Source: Arthrospira sp. PCC 9108
GTDB lineage: Bacteria; Cyanobacteriota; Cyanobacteriia; Cyanobacteriales; Microcoleaceae
Assembly: GCA_016745315.1 (NCBI GenBank)
Contig: CP066886.1
Coordinates: 434,001-498,000 of the forward strand
Reading direction: 5' to 3'
DNA: 64,000 nucleotides
In this document: in pieces, positions 1-7,243 of the stretch
How the letters are laid out: each line of letters starts with the position of its first letter
How positions within the stretch are numbered: position 1 is the first letter of the stretch
Notes under the pieces: model-generated
Told to the model about the DNA's origin: nothing
Databases searched by the model: none
The model's input: only the letters and a program-made list of their open reading frames with translations
Translations under genes and position numbers: made by a program

Positions 1-76
1 GCACAATTTCCAACAATAGCTCATTTTCAGAAAAGCCACTGGCCTTTACTAGGTCATCGGAAATCACTAAACTCAT
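1..76 (-). CDS. UPF0175 family antitoxin-like protein, N-terminal part
   Basis: The start codon is at 76-74 and the frame runs off the left edge of the window. It encodes MSLVISDDLVKASGFSENEL and then a Leu-rich helix. The same opening is repeated in the pseudogene at 967-1132, where the downstream part reads like UPF0175 small helical proteins (LGKASELLGLHR motif), usually antitoxins paired with PIN toxins. Only about 25 residues are visible, so the family call rests on the second copy. The partner toxin, if any, lies outside the window. Confidence 0.6.
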   Translation of the reverse strand, partial: MSLVISDDLVKASGFSENELLLEIV

Positions 77-280
77 AGTAAACTCTCCTAAGCTGAAATC
101 TCCTGCTTAAATCTTAGCAGCCGGGGGAGCGATCGCCCTCCAATTGCGGATGCCATCTCGGCTAGACTCAGAAACCTTCTCTGATGGATTTCTATATGGT
201 CACAGAGGGTCAGAAGGTTTTTCTGCACTTCAAGCCTTGCGATACAATAGAAATGCAACCCTACCCACTTTTTGAAATCC

Positions 281-496
281 ATGACAACCCACACTTCACT
301 AGAAGAACGCATGGCAGCAGTGGAAGCAGCCATTACTCAAATTCAACAACAGATTGCCCCTCCGAAATCGAGCAACTGGTTAGAGCAAATTAGCGGTTCT
401 TTTAAGGATGAACCAGCTTTTGAAGAGATCCTCGCATTAGGGGAAGCCATTCGCCGAGGCGATGAGTCTGTATTAAACGCACCAGAAATGGAATGA
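281..496 (+). CDS. VapB-like antitoxin
   Basis: A 71-residue acidic helical protein. The ATG at 281 is preferred to an upstream TTG at 272. It begins MTTHTSLEERMAAVEAAI, suggesting an N-terminal coiled helix, and the C-terminal half is acidic (EPAFEEILALGEAIRRGDES), as expected for the toxin-binding tail of a type II antitoxin. It overlaps the downstream PIN toxin by four bases (ATGA), implying translational coupling. No DNA-binding domain is clearly recognisable, so the role is inferred mainly from position. Confidence 0.7.
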   Translation: MTTHTSLEERMAAVEAAITQIQQQIAPPKSSNWLEQISGSFKDEPAFEEILALGEAIRRGDESVLNAPEME

Positions 497-921
497 GATA
501 TTTATTAGATACAGATCACCTAAGCATTCTTCAACGTCAATCTGGGGCAGATTATCACAATCTGATGGCACGAATGGCTCAATATCCCCTCTCTGATTTT
601 GCCATTTCAATTATCACAATTCAGGAACAAATGCTGGGCTGTCATGCCTATATTAACCGCGCTCGTTATCCCAATGAATTGGTTAAGGGCTATGAGATAA
701 TGGTAAGGCTAGTAGCTGATTTTCAGCGATTACCCCTTCTCTCTTTTGATGCGATCGCAGCCCAAACCTTAGAACAGTTGAACTCCCAACGGATTCAACT
801 GGCTCAGATGGATGCGAGAATTGCAGCGATCGCACTTTCTCGGGAACTGATTTTGTTAACCCGTAATCATCGAGACTTTAGCAAAGTGACAGGATTAGCA
901 ATAGAAGATTGGACAATTTGA
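493..921 (+). CDS. vapC: VapC-like PIN-domain ribonuclease toxin
   Basis: A 142-residue PIN domain. The first acidic residue lies in LLDTDH (residues 4-9). A conserved Glu is in TIQEQMLG, and the C-terminal acidic cluster is in QMDARIAAIAL followed by LTRNHRDF. PIN toxins of this kind cut tRNA or rRNA with Mg2+ and are held inactive by the co-transcribed antitoxin. The length is normal and no lesion is seen, so this is one of the few intact toxin genes in the island. Its start overlaps the antitoxin stop. Confidence 0.88.
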   Translation: MRYLLDTDHLSILQRQSGADYHNLMARMAQYPLSDFAISIITIQEQMLGCHAYINRARYPNELVKGYEIMVRLVADFQRLPLLSFDAIAAQTLEQLNSQRIQLAQMDARIAAIALSRELILLTRNHRDFSKVTGLAIEDWTI

Positions 922-966
922 AGTGGGGGAAAGCAGAAACCTGGGTTCTTTTAGGGATTCTCTATC

Positions 967-1132
967 CTAACAGAGATTTTGAAACTGCATCCGATGTAGC
1001 CCCAATAACTCACTGGCTTTCCCCAAACTGATTTGATCTTGCTGAAACAACATCAGCACAATTTCCAACAATAGCTCATTTTCATAAAAAGCCACTCGCC
1101 TTTACTAGGTCATCGGAAATTACTAAACTCAT
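967..1132 (-). pseudogene. UPF0175 antitoxin-like gene, frameshifted
   Basis: A second, nearly complete copy of the gene cut by the left window edge. The first ~15 codons match (MSLVISDDLVKASGF). Then a T-run one base longer than in the other copy (around 1084-1088) throws the frame into a TGA. Allowing one base, the frame continues as ENELLLEIV and then LGKASELLGLHRMQFQNL to a TAG at 967-969. The short length and UPF0175-like helix support an antitoxin remnant. It could be decay or a homopolymer sequencing error. Confidence 0.65.
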
Positions 1133-1198
1133 GGGTAACTCTCCTAGGCTGAAATCTCCTGCTTAAATCTTACCAGCCGGGGGAGCGACGCGGAATAC

Positions 1199-1268
1199 AG
1201 AAACCGGGTTTCTCTGATGGGATTCTGCATCTTTACGAAGATTTCCCTAAAAACCCGGTTTCTCGGCA
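1199..1268. repeat. GAAACCGGGTTTC-family palindromic repeat, copy 1
   Basis: A ~70 bp unit made of two near-palindromic arms (AGAAACCGGGTTTCT and AAAACCCGGTTTCT) around a conserved centre reading like GATTCTGCATCTTTAC.AAGATTT. At least eight copies are scattered over 1-12.5 kb, mostly in gaps between TA loci. It looks like a non-coding interspersed element, perhaps MITE-like or REP-like. No terminal target duplication could be assigned by eye. Confidence 0.75.
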
Positions 1269-1316
1269 CAACCCGATCGCCTGAGCATAAAATAGAGTGA
1301 CTTGACTTTTATCTAT

Positions 1317-1790
1317 ATGAATGAAACTGTTTACATCGAAACCAGTATTTTAGGGTATCTCACCGCTAGATCGACCAAAAACTTGATTATCGCTGCCAAC
1401 ATGGAGATTACAAGGGACTGGTGGGAACTACGCCGGAATGCTTTCACTCTCTATACATCAGAAGCCATTTTAGACGAAGTGGCACAAGGAGATCCAGCGA
1501 TCGCCGCCCAACGATTAGAGATTTTAAGGGATTTTCCTTTGCTGGCTTTGAATCAAGCGGTAGAAGGTTTGGCAGCACAATTTTTAGCCCAAAGCAATTT
1601 GCCCCCTAAAGCCAAGATAGACGCGATCCACATCGCTGCCGCCACTGTTCACGGCATGGATTATTTGTTAACATGGAACTGCAAGCATATCGCCAATGCC
1701 CAGATTCAAGGAAAACTCGCCGAAATTAGTCTCGATTATGGCTATGTTTTGCCTGTTCTCTGTACGCCAAACGAACTCATGGGAGATTAG
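1317..1790 (+). CDS. PIN-domain toxin of a VapC-type TA pair
   Basis: A 157-residue protein. The ATG at 1317 (MNETVYIETSILGYL) is preferred to codons further upstream because the PIN fold begins at VYIETS. It keeps the PIN acidic residues: E/T-S near residue 8, Glu in SEAILDEVAQGD, and Asp in KAKIDAIHIAAATVHGMDYLLTWN. The family usually cuts structured RNA. It is followed after 3 bp by a 63-residue partner, so the toxin precedes the antitoxin, the reverse of classical vapBC. No lesion is visible. Confidence 0.8.
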   Translation: MNETVYIETSILGYLTARSTKNLIIAANMEITRDWWELRRNAFTLYTSEAILDEVAQGDPAIAAQRLEILRDFPLLALNQAVEGLAAQFLAQSNLPPKAKIDAIHIAAATVHGMDYLLTWNCKHIANAQIQGKLAEISLDYGYVLPVLCTPNELMGD

Positions 1791-1793
1791 TCT

Positions 1794-1985
1794 ATGTGGA
1801 AAGATGAAATTGTCGAAGAAATCCACCAAATTCGCGAAGCATATGCCAAGTCTTTCAACTACGATTTAAATGCCATTTTTGAAGACCTCCGCAAAAAGCA
1901 AGCAGAAAGCGGCAGAGAAGTTGTTACGTTATCGCGCCAACCCGGTGTAAAAACCCGTTGGAGTGGAGGATATTTGGGTGGATAA
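1794..1985 (+). CDS. Antitoxin-like small protein, partner of the PIN toxin
   Basis: A 63-residue protein (MWKDEIVEEIHQIREAYAKS...) with an amphipathic N-terminal helix that includes FNYDLNAIFEDLRKKQAESG. A basic/Ser tail (VVTLSRQPG) follows. In cyanobacteria, proteins with the EIHQIREAYAK.FNYDL signature commonly lie directly next to PIN toxins, and this one starts 3 bp after the toxin stop. The antitoxin role is inferred from that linkage and size; no DNA-binding fold is obvious. Confidence 0.72.
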   Translation: MWKDEIVEEIHQIREAYAKSFNYDLNAIFEDLRKKQAESGREVVTLSRQPGVKTRWSGGYLGG

Positions 1986-2015
1986 ACAAAGAAACCCAGC
2001 CACAAATCAACTTAG

Positions 2016-2111
2016 CCGAGACTCAGAAACCGGGTTTCTTTTAGTGATTCTGCATTTTTACCAAGATTTAACTATAAACCCGGTTTCTCGGCAAAAGTAA
2101 GCGCGATCGAT
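2016..2111. repeat. GAAACCGGGTTTC-family palindromic repeat, copy 2
   Basis: Starts GAGACTCAGAAACCGGGTTTCTT, has the GATTCTGCATTTTTACCAAG centre and closes with AAACCCGGTTTCTCGGCA followed by a HIP1-like GCGATCG. It lies between the PIN/antitoxin pair and the convergent HigBA locus. This is one of the best-conserved copies. Confidence 0.78.
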
Positions 2112-2128
2112 TACCAGAAATGAAACCA

Positions 2129-2350
2129 TCAGTCTTGAAGTTCAGGAACCCGATCGGTTTCATATTGTTCAATTAAAACACCGAGAATATCCATCAGTGA
2201 AGCCAAGGGATGGGCTTCATTTTCTCCCACCTCATCAATTAATTGATCGAGCCAGTCAACCAAATATTGATAACTAGCTTCATCGCGGGGAATGACTAAT
2301 TTAGTTGCTAGGGGCTGCCACAATTTTTGAGTTTCATCAATGCTCAACAT
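2129..2350 (-). CDS. higA: HigA-like antitoxin
   Basis: A 73-residue protein. The ATG at 2350 (MLSIDETQKLWQPL) is preferred to one five codons upstream. It matches the short HigA-type antitoxins that accompany HigB-type mRNA interferases, with a helical region ending ASLMDILGVLIEQYETD. It follows the higB stop with only a few bases between, so toxin precedes antitoxin as in classical higBA. The gene appears intact although its toxin partner is frameshifted. Confidence 0.75.
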   Translation of the reverse strand: MLSIDETQKLWQPLATKLVIPRDEASYQYLVDWLDQLIDEVGENEAHPLASLMDILGVLIEQYETDRVPELQD

Positions 2351-2352
2351 TT

Positions 2353-2641
2353 TTACTCTCTCCATTTTCCTTGATCATACTCTGCATGGGTCAAAACTGC
2401 CCGAATATAAAGTTTTTGTCGATTATAGTGAATTGCGGCTATTAACCGGACTTTGTTCCCACCAATATTAAACACTGTGAGATTATCAACTTGGTCAGCA
2501 CTGGGAAACTCGCTACGAAGTTCAACAAAGGAATTAAATTTTCCTGATTTCACCAGTTGATACCAACGGGCCAATGCGCTTTCTGTGTCCGGGTACTTGG
2601 CTGCAAATTCATCTTCGTCGTTTGCGTGTGATAACGTGCAT
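2353..2641 (-). pseudogene. higB: HigB-like mRNA interferase, frameshifted near the N-terminus
   Basis: The intact portion from 2574 reads ARWYQLVKSGKFNSFVELRS and ends RAVLTHAEYDQGKW, diagnostic of HigB toxins (~97 residues). Upstream in another frame the expected start MHVITRKR begins at 2641, and DEFAAKYPDTESAL joins it to the body. One net base is missing or extra near 2610-2620 (an ACGACGAAG stretch). HigB toxins cut translated mRNA. The lesion would inactivate the toxin and leave the antitoxin unpaired, unless it is a base-call error. Confidence 0.75.
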
Positions 2642-2725
2642 AATGAAACTTCGGGATATTACCTAATTATATCATTGGTGTGAATGTCTGCCCTCCTTAA
2701 ATTCCCTCGCCAAAGAACGAAAAAG

Positions 2726-2824
2726 GCGATCGCATAGACTCAGAAACCGGGTTTATTTCAGGGTTTCTGCATCCTCACCAAGATTTTGCTAGAAGGTTTC
2801 TCTGCATAAGTAAAAGCGATCGCC
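2726..2824. repeat. GAAACCGGGTTTC-family palindromic repeat, copy 3
   Basis: Begins GATCGCATAGACTCAGAAACCGG, has the TTTCTGCATCCTCACCAAG centre and ends CTCTGCATAAGTAAAAGCGATCGC. It is almost identical over ~85 bp to the copy at 4909-4999, which suggests recent spread or gene conversion. The right arm has lost part of the palindrome (AGAAGGTTTCTC). Confidence 0.78.
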
Positions 2825-2845
2825 TTTAATCTTCTATTACTTCCA

Positions 2846-3169
2846 TTACAACGCCACCACTCGTGTTTCAGCTTGTCTGAAAGACTTCGGTTTGACTACG
2901 ATTTCCACATCCCGACCCAACGCATTTAAAAAACGAAACAACCGAGTAGTGGAAAACCCCGATAGCTTCCCATTCACTAATGCCGACACTTTAGGCTGGT
3001 CAATTCCTAACATTTCTGCCGCCTCAGTTTGAGTCATATTTTGGTCGGCGATAATACCACTAATTCTCCGGGCAAGTTCTGCCTTGACCAGTAATTCATC
3101 AGAATTTTCTAACTCTAAATCTGCGAAGACATTGCCACTGCCTGCTTGTACTTTAATGGGTTCATTCAT
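2846..3169 (-). CDS. XRE-family helix-turn-helix antitoxin
   Basis: A 107-residue protein. Residues ~30-85 form a Cro/C1-type helix-turn-helix (ISGIIADQNMTQTEAAEM, then GIDQPKVSALVNGKLSGFS), followed by a short basic C-terminus. This matches XRE antitoxins that bind a RelE/HigB-like partner and repress their own operon. Its start overlaps the upstream toxin stop by four bases, giving toxin-antitoxin order. Reading frame and length are normal. Confidence 0.85.
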   Translation of the reverse strand: MNEPIKVQAGSGNVFADLELENSDELLVKAELARRISGIIADQNMTQTEAAEMLGIDQPKVSALVNGKLSGFSTTRLFRFLNALGRDVEIVVKPKSFRQAETRVVAL

Positions 3170-3546
3170 ATTTTTCCTACTGATTGATGTAATTTTCGCT
3201 CGTAATGTTCTTTGGCACGTTTAAGCCTTGCCTCGATTAGCTCAATATCCTGCTTAGGCGTTGCAATTGCTTTTTTTGACTTCTTCTGAAAAGCGTGTAG
3301 GACATAGACCACACCAGCTAACTTGAAAGTATAAACCGCTCGATAAGTGTCTCCGTCAAAATCTTCGACAACTTCAAGCACCCCAGCCCCATTAAAGCCT
3401 TTGAGTGGTTTCGCAGACGGGTGCTTTTCACCGCATTGAGCTAGATATAGCGCATAACCAACACCTTGCCGAACCTCCTCCGGGAACTCCTTTAAATCCT
3501 CAAGAGAACTGCCAACCCACTCAACTGGTTTTAGTAATTCACTCAT
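3166..3546 (-). CDS. RelE/HigB-type toxin (phage Gp49-like, DUF891)
   Basis: A 126-residue basic protein with the family hallmarks: VEWVGSSLEDLKEFPEEVRQ, then AKPLKGFNGAGVLEVVEDF and the core strand YRAVYTFKLAGVVYVLHAF followed by QKKSKKAIATPKQDIELI. Members of this family are ribosome-dependent or free mRNA interferases. It is translationally coupled to the XRE antitoxin. No lesion is visible, so this may be a working TA pair. Confidence 0.87.
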   Translation of the reverse strand: MSELLKPVEWVGSSLEDLKEFPEEVRQGVGYALYLAQCGEKHPSAKPLKGFNGAGVLEVVEDFDGDTYRAVYTFKLAGVVYVLHAFQKKSKKAIATPKQDIELIEARLKRAKEHYERKLHQSVGKI

Positions 3547-3630
3547 GCTTCAATTATGCTAGTTTTGGCACATCATGTCAATCCCTGAATCCTGCTAGAC
3601 TGAACTTAAGGAATTTATTAAGCTAAGTTT

Positions 3631-3861
3631 ATGAAAATTAAAGCCATTATTCATCCAGCCGAAGAAGGGGGTTATTGGGCAGAAGTTCCAGCCCTTCCCG
3701 GTTGCATTACCGAAGGCGATACCTGGGAAGAGGTTACGCATAATTTACAAGACGCCGTTGAAGGGTGGCTGAGTCTTGCTAATAATAACTTGAAGAAAAC
3801 AGAGGCAACAGACGAAATTGTGGAAGCGCGAAGCATGACCGTAATAAATTACTGTTTTTAA
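3631..3861 (+). CDS. hicB: HicB-like antitoxin, C-terminus altered by a hairpin insertion
   Basis: The body is a HicB partial RNase-H fold: MKIKAIIHPAEEGGYWAEVP, then LPGCITEGDTWEEVTHNLQD and AVEGWLSL, running through TDEIVE. From residue ~66 the frame reads into a 63-bp palindrome (3828-3890), which supplies the last ~11 residues and the stop. The original C-terminus is therefore probably lost. HicB neutralises HicA and often represses the operon. The HicA remnant follows but is itself interrupted. Confidence 0.75.
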   Translation: MKIKAIIHPAEEGGYWAEVPALPGCITEGDTWEEVTHNLQDAVEGWLSLANNNLKKTEATDEIVEARSMTVINYCF

Positions 3862-3890
3862 TTAATCGCATATCTGCGGTCATGCTTCGC
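3828..3890. repeat. Short palindromic element inserted between hicB and hicA
   Basis: Perfect 14-bp terminal inverted repeats, GCGAAGCATGACCG at 3828-3841 and CGGTCATGCTTCGC at 3877-3890, surround an AT-rich 35-bp centre. It separates the end of hicB from the beginning of hicA and supplies the present hicB stop codon. The form is that of a small hairpin-type intergenic repeat found in cyanobacteria; its mobility is inferred, not shown. Confidence 0.7.
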
Positions 3891-3906
3891 CCCTACTCGA
3901 AAAAAA

Positions 3907-4086
3907 ATCAAAATTGTGGAGAAGAAAGGCTGGATTTTACAGAGAATTACCGGAAGCCACTAGATTTACGAGAATCCCCAAGAACAAAAAATTCTCTCTA
4001 TTCCGGTTCATAGTAATCAGGACTTAAAAATTGGCACTTTAAAGGCATTAATGAAAATCGCCAATCTCACAGAGGATGACTTGTGA
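3907..4086 (+). pseudogene. hicA: HicA-like toxin remnant with in-frame TAG
   Basis: One continuous frame reads IKIVEKKGWILQRITGSH, then TAG (3961-3963), then IYENPQEQ and IPVHSNQDLKIGTLKALMK to TGA at 4084. HicA double-stranded-RNA-binding toxins have GSH-H-I/Y at exactly this point, so the stop falls at or beside the active-site His region. The start codon is also missing upstream, where the hairpin element has inserted. The toxin is almost certainly dead. Confidence 0.75.
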
Positions 4087-4105
4087 AAAAAACGCGAATG
4101 GCACG

Positions 4106-4184
4106 CAGAAACCGGGTTTATTTCAGGGATTCTGCATCTTTACCAAGATTTCCCTAGAAGGTTTCTGGGTACAGAGCGATCGCC
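4106..4184. repeat. GAAACCGGGTTTC-family palindromic repeat, copy 4
   Basis: Contains AGAAACCGGGTTTATTTCAG, the GATTCTGCATCTTTACCAAG centre and a shortened right arm (AGAAGGTTTCTGG), ending in GCGATCGCC. It sits between the hicA remnant and the DUF433 pseudogene. Confidence 0.75.
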
Positions 4185-4228
4185 CTTATGTCATAATGGA
4201 GAAAAGTCAGGATACTTCAAGGAGTCTT

Positions 4229-4465
4229 ATGGCGATCGCCGAACTAGATCGTATTATCATCAACCCAGCGGTGTGCCTTGGACAACCAACAATCCGGGGA
4301 ATGCTGCTTACGGTAGAATTTGTCCTGAAGCTACTCGCTAGTCAGTTATCGGTTTAACAAATTTTAGACTCGTATCCAGAGTTGGAGGAAGAAGACATTC
4401 GTCAGGCTCTCAATTATGCAGCCTGGGCGGTATCCGATCGGATTGTTAGCTTTACTTCAGTATGA
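4229..4465 (+). pseudogene. DUF433 antitoxin-like gene with in-frame TAA
   Basis: Starts at ATG 4229 after an AAGGAG ribosome-binding site. It reads MAIAELDRIIINPAVCLGQP, then TIRGMLLTVEFVLKLLAS, a TAA near 4356, then QILDSYPELEEEDIRQAL and NYAAW to TGA at 4463. These are the landmarks of DUF433 proteins, which usually precede a DUF5615 PIN-like protein as here. The TAA replaces a residue at which the family normally has Glu. The downstream gene start overlaps its stop. Confidence 0.75.
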
Positions 4466-4832
4466 GTCCTCTGCGTTTAATTGCCGACGTTCATATTTCT
4501 CCTTTGACAGTTGCGGATTTAAAGGCACAGGGCTACGATTACGCACTACAGATTTATTACCTGCGACTGCTGGTGATGCGGAGATTTTGGAACTTGCGAG
4601 AGTACAAGGTAGGGTTGTTTTAACCCAAGACCTAGATTTTTCCATGCTGGTAGCTCTCAGCAATTATGGACTGCCCAGTTTGATAACATTACGGTTGTCT
4701 TCTGTAAAACCCGATTTGGTTACACAAAAACTCCTAGATGTTTTACCGAATGTGAAAACAGAACTGACAGAAGGTGCGGCGGTGACAATTAATGATGATT
4801 CTGTGCGTATTCGTAAGCTGCCAATTCGATGA
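4462..4832 (+). pseudogene. DUF5615-like (PIN-related) protein, frameshifted
   Basis: The ATG at 4462 overlaps the DUF433 stop and gives MSPLRLIADVHISPLTVADL, then KAQGYDYAL. After a one-base shift near 4545-4555 the frame continues TDLLPATAGDAEILELARVQ, then GRVVLTQDLDFSML to TGA at 4830. The ADVHIS and TQDLDF acidic motifs are typical of the DUF5615 putative nuclease group. The pair resembles a TA module, but both genes are damaged as sequenced. Confidence 0.65.
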
Positions 4833-4908
4833 AGTCATGTCTAACAATTCTCTTATAGCGGGCTGAAAGGATCTGCAAATGCTAAGGACTGAGAATATTT
4901 GCCGCTGC

Positions 4909-4999
4909 ATAGACTCAGAAACCGGGTTTATTTCAGGGTTTCTGCATCCTCACCAAGATTTTGCTAGAAGGTTTCTCTGCATAAGTAAAAGCGATCGCC
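4909..4999. repeat. GAAACCGGGTTTC-family palindromic repeat, copy 5
   Basis: Almost the same as the 2726-2824 copy, with TAGACTCAGAAACCGGGTTT at the start and TCTCTGCATAAGTAAAAGCG at the end. Two near-identical copies 2.2 kb apart could serve as substrates for recombination. Confidence 0.78.
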
Positions 5000-5051
5000 A
5001 CATCATTAAGTAATCGACTCATCCACCGCCATCAAAACATCCTCATAGAGT

Positions 5052-5131
5052 AGTAGTTAGGGGTCTGAAACCAACCCCAACACCACCATCTTTAACTGCT
5101 GTTGGGTTTCACTGCGTTTCACCCAACCTAC
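5052..5131. repeat. GTTGGGTTTC inverted repeat, copy A
   Basis: An 80-bp degenerate palindrome. The right arm reads GTTGGGTTTC...CACCCAACCTAC and the left arm GTAGTAGTTAGGGGTCTGAA. A better preserved member of the same family is at 10795-10863, where it borders a truncated kinase gene. No gene lies in 4833-5298 apart from these repeats. Confidence 0.55.
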
Positions 5132-5177
5132 AAAGTTGAGAGCGATCGCCCAGGGTGACAGATGCCATATCACTTAC

Positions 5178-5252
5178 TCTAACCAGGCTTCTACCGGAGT
5201 TTCTGCATCCCCACAGAGATTTTGCCCAAAAATCGGTTTCCGAGGTACAATC
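5178..5252. repeat. Degenerate GAAACCGGGTTTC-family repeat, copy 6
   Basis: A diverged copy recognisable by the order of its parts: a CTACCGGAGTTTCTGCATCC centre, AGATTTTGCCC, and a right arm reading AAAAATCGGTTTCCGAGG. It lies immediately upstream of the AF2212-like antitoxin gene and may contribute its upstream region. Confidence 0.5.
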
Positions 5253-5298
5253 GCTGTAAACCGAAACTCTCAACCCTACTTTTCCAGGCAATATAACC

Positions 5299-5520
5299 AT
5301 GAACAGTCAAGAAATCACTGCCATATTTGATGGTCAATCCTTGAAATTAGAGTCGCCCTTAAACCTAGAAGTAGGAACAAGAGTGAAAATTACCGTAGAA
5401 ACCCTATCGCCCCCTAAATACACCCCCAAGACCTTTCTACAAACAGCCCAGTCCTTAAAGTTACAAGGCGCTCCAGATTGGTCCGAGAATATTGACCAGT
5501 ATCTGGCTGACCATGAATGA
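5299..5520 (+). CDS. AF2212/DUF104-like antitoxin
   Basis: A 73-residue protein: MNSQEITAIFDGQSLKLESP, then LNLEVGTRVKITVETL. This is the beta-rich N-terminal motif of AF2212-like (DUF104) VapB-type antitoxins, followed by an acidic C-terminal tail (SENIDQYLADHE). Its stop overlaps the ATG of the downstream PIN gene, the normal arrangement for co-translated antitoxin and toxin. The gene is intact while the toxin carries stops. Confidence 0.75.
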   Translation: MNSQEITAIFDGQSLKLESPLNLEVGTRVKITVETLSPPKYTPKTFLQTAQSLKLQGAPDWSENIDQYLADHE

Positions 5521-5926
5521 AGTCTTCTTAGATACCTCTTTTGCCATTGCTTAATCTTCCATTACAGACCAACATCATGGTAAAGCCGTTGAATTAGCCA
5601 CTCAACTAGAAACTCATCAAACCGGGCTAGTAACGACTGATGCTATTTTATTGGAAATTGGGAATGCCTTGTCTAAATCAAAATATAGAAGGGCAGCCAT
5701 TCAACTCTTGGAATCCCTAGAAAGCGATGCGAATGTTAAAATTATCCCTTTAACTAAAGACTTATATTTGGCGGCTTTTCGGTTGTTTAAACAACGCCCT
5801 GATCAAGAATGGGGGTTAGTAGATTGTGTGTCATTTATTGTAATGCAAAATCGAGGGATAACGGACGCACTAACCGCTGATGCTCATTTTCAATAAGCAG
5901 GATTTCGAGCGTTACTCAAACTCTAG
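5513..5926 (+). pseudogene. VapC-like PIN toxin with two in-frame TAA stops
   Basis: One frame from ATG 5513 reads MNEVFLDTSFAIA, TAA, SSITDQHHGKAVELATQL, then AILLEIGNALSKSKYRRA and LVDCVSFIVMQNRG to TADAHFQ, a second TAA (5894-5896), and AGFRALLKL to TAG at 5924. PIN landmarks are present: LDTS, the Glu of LLEIGNAL, and VDCVSF. Family comparison suggests Leu (TTA to TAA) at the first site and Gln (CAA to TAA) at the second. Both look like point mutations, so the toxin is inactive. Confidence 0.8.
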
Positions 5927-5962
5927 TACCTCTTTTTAGCAGCCGGGGGAGCGATCGCGCCT

Positions 5963-6058
5963 GAGACTCAGAAACCGGGTTACTTTCAGGGTTTCTATAT
6001 CTTGACTAAGATTTGACTAGAAACCCGGTTTCTCTGCATAAGTAAGAGCGATCGCGCC
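5963..6058. repeat. GAAACCGGGTTTC-family palindromic repeat, copy 7
   Basis: GAGACTCAGAAACCGGGTTA, the TTTCTATATCTTGACTAAGA centre, then AGAAACCCGGTTTCTCTGCA and a HIP1 site. It is preceded at 5938-5958 by AGCAGCCGGGGGAGCGATCG, a segment that also accompanies copies or TA genes near 117, 1174 and 6902. The mobile or duplicated unit may therefore be longer than the palindrome. Confidence 0.75.
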
Positions 6059-6103
6059 TTGCGGATATATTACCTACACTCAGAAAGCTTCTGTCAGAGT
6101 CTC

Positions 6104-6520
6104 TTAGTTTGGGATAACTTCAAAAGCCTCTTTATCATATAGTCGATCAACATAAAAATCACTATCTAATGTAAAGATTCGCTTAATTTTTTGACTTTCT
6201 GCCACAGCCACCAGAGAAGCATCTGCTAAATCCATCGGGATATCTTGATATTTTTCCATCAAAACTTTCATCCGTTGACATTCTGCTTCATTTGCTGTAT
6301 GAATATCCAAGGCTTTTCTATTGATAAACTCCCATAAAATTGCCTGTGCTGACCAACCTCGCAATTCTGATAAGAAGTACATCGCTTCCGTAAAACAAGG
6401 CCAGGTTGTTAAAAGAGAACCCGTCAGTGTTTTGTAAGTTTGAACGCCGCATTTAACATGGGCTTCTCCCTGACCTTTGTCAATCAGAGCAATGAGAGGA
6501 CCAGTGTCAACTAAAATCAT
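6104..6520 (-). CDS. VapC-like PIN-domain toxin
   Basis: A 138-residue protein with an intact PIN fold: MILVDTGPLIALIDKGQGEA at the N-terminus, a Glu in WPCFTEAMYFL, then DIPMDLADASLVAVAES and IFTLDSDFYVDR with the C-terminal acidic residues. It is coupled to the upstream antitoxin by a four-base overlap at 6517-6520. This is likely an active ribonuclease toxin. A truncated copy of its antitoxin lies at 9235-9360, indicating past duplication of the locus. Confidence 0.85.
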   Translation of the reverse strand: MILVDTGPLIALIDKGQGEAHVKCGVQTYKTLTGSLLTTWPCFTEAMYFLSELRGWSAQAILWEFINRKALDIHTANEAECQRMKVLMEKYQDIPMDLADASLVAVAESQKIKRIFTLDSDFYVDRLYDKEAFEVIPN

Positions 6521-6780
6521 GGTCGTTGCAGTCCTTGTTTAGATAATTTTGTGGCAATCTGTTCGCCAAAATCAGTTGACTGAAACTGATGTAATGGTTC
6601 AGCTTGACTATCAATAGCCCCAATTAAATCGCCGATTTTTTCAGATAAAGGTTCGGCTTCAGACTGGGGCAGATCAAGTTGAGACAAAATCCAATTTTCA
6701 GGAGTTAAACCTTGTTTTTCGGCAACGGCTAAAAGAGCTTGGTAAGTGTGTTCAGATAGGGTAATGGTATGTGATGACAT
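6517..6780 (-). CDS. Antitoxin of the PIN toxin, ribbon-helix-helix-like
   Basis: The ATG at 6780 (MSSHTITLSEHTYQALLAVA) is chosen because it starts a plausible ribbon-helix-helix segment; longer in-frame starts add an unlikely leader. The protein is 87 residues. The N-terminal ~45 residues resemble an RHH domain, followed by an acidic linker and a toxin-binding tail (PLSEKIGDLIGAIDSQAEPL). Autorepression of the operon would be expected. The same tail is repeated in the remnant at 9235-9360. Confidence 0.72.
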   Translation of the reverse strand: MSSHTITLSEHTYQALLAVAEKQGLTPENWILSQLDLPQSEAEPLSEKIGDLIGAIDSQAEPLHQFQSTDFGEQIATKLSKQGLQRP

Positions 6781-6948
6781 AATTTGACTCAGTTTGCTTG
6801 CTCCTATGTTAACACCGCTCAATGTTAATGTGTCACGGCAGATTTGGGTTATTCCCATCATTTGTGGGAGAGGTTAACACACCCTACATAGCCTTAAATA
6901 TTAGCAGCCTGGGGAGCGATCGCTGCTAGTTGCGGATACCATATCGCC

Positions 6949-7043
6949 TGAGACTCAGAAACCGGGTTTCTTTTAGGGATTCTGCATCTTTACTAATATT
7001 TCCCTAGAAACCGGGTTTCTCGGCACAAGTAAAAGCGATCGCC
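6949..7043. repeat. GAAACCGGGTTTC-family palindromic repeat, copy 8
   Basis: A well-preserved copy: GAGACTCAGAAACCGGGTTT, the GATTCTGCATCTTTACTAAT centre, AGAAACCGGGTTTCTCGGCA, then a HIP1 octamer. It stands between the VapBC-like pair and the ATPase gene. The region 7044-7243 has no gene; it holds a HIP1 site and presumably the ATPase promoter. Confidence 0.78.
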
Positions 7044-7243
7044 TGAGCATAAAGATGAGAAATAAAACGTTGTAACTAATAGTTTTTGGGGAACACCCTC
7101 CTCTTGAAATTCAGAAAAATGCTCCTACTTCCTCAAACTCAATTAACCACCAATCATCATGGCGTCTCCCGTGGCATAATAGTTTTATTTTAACCAGTGA
7201 AGTAGGGGTTACTGCCCCATTGGGGAGGATGGAATAACATACT

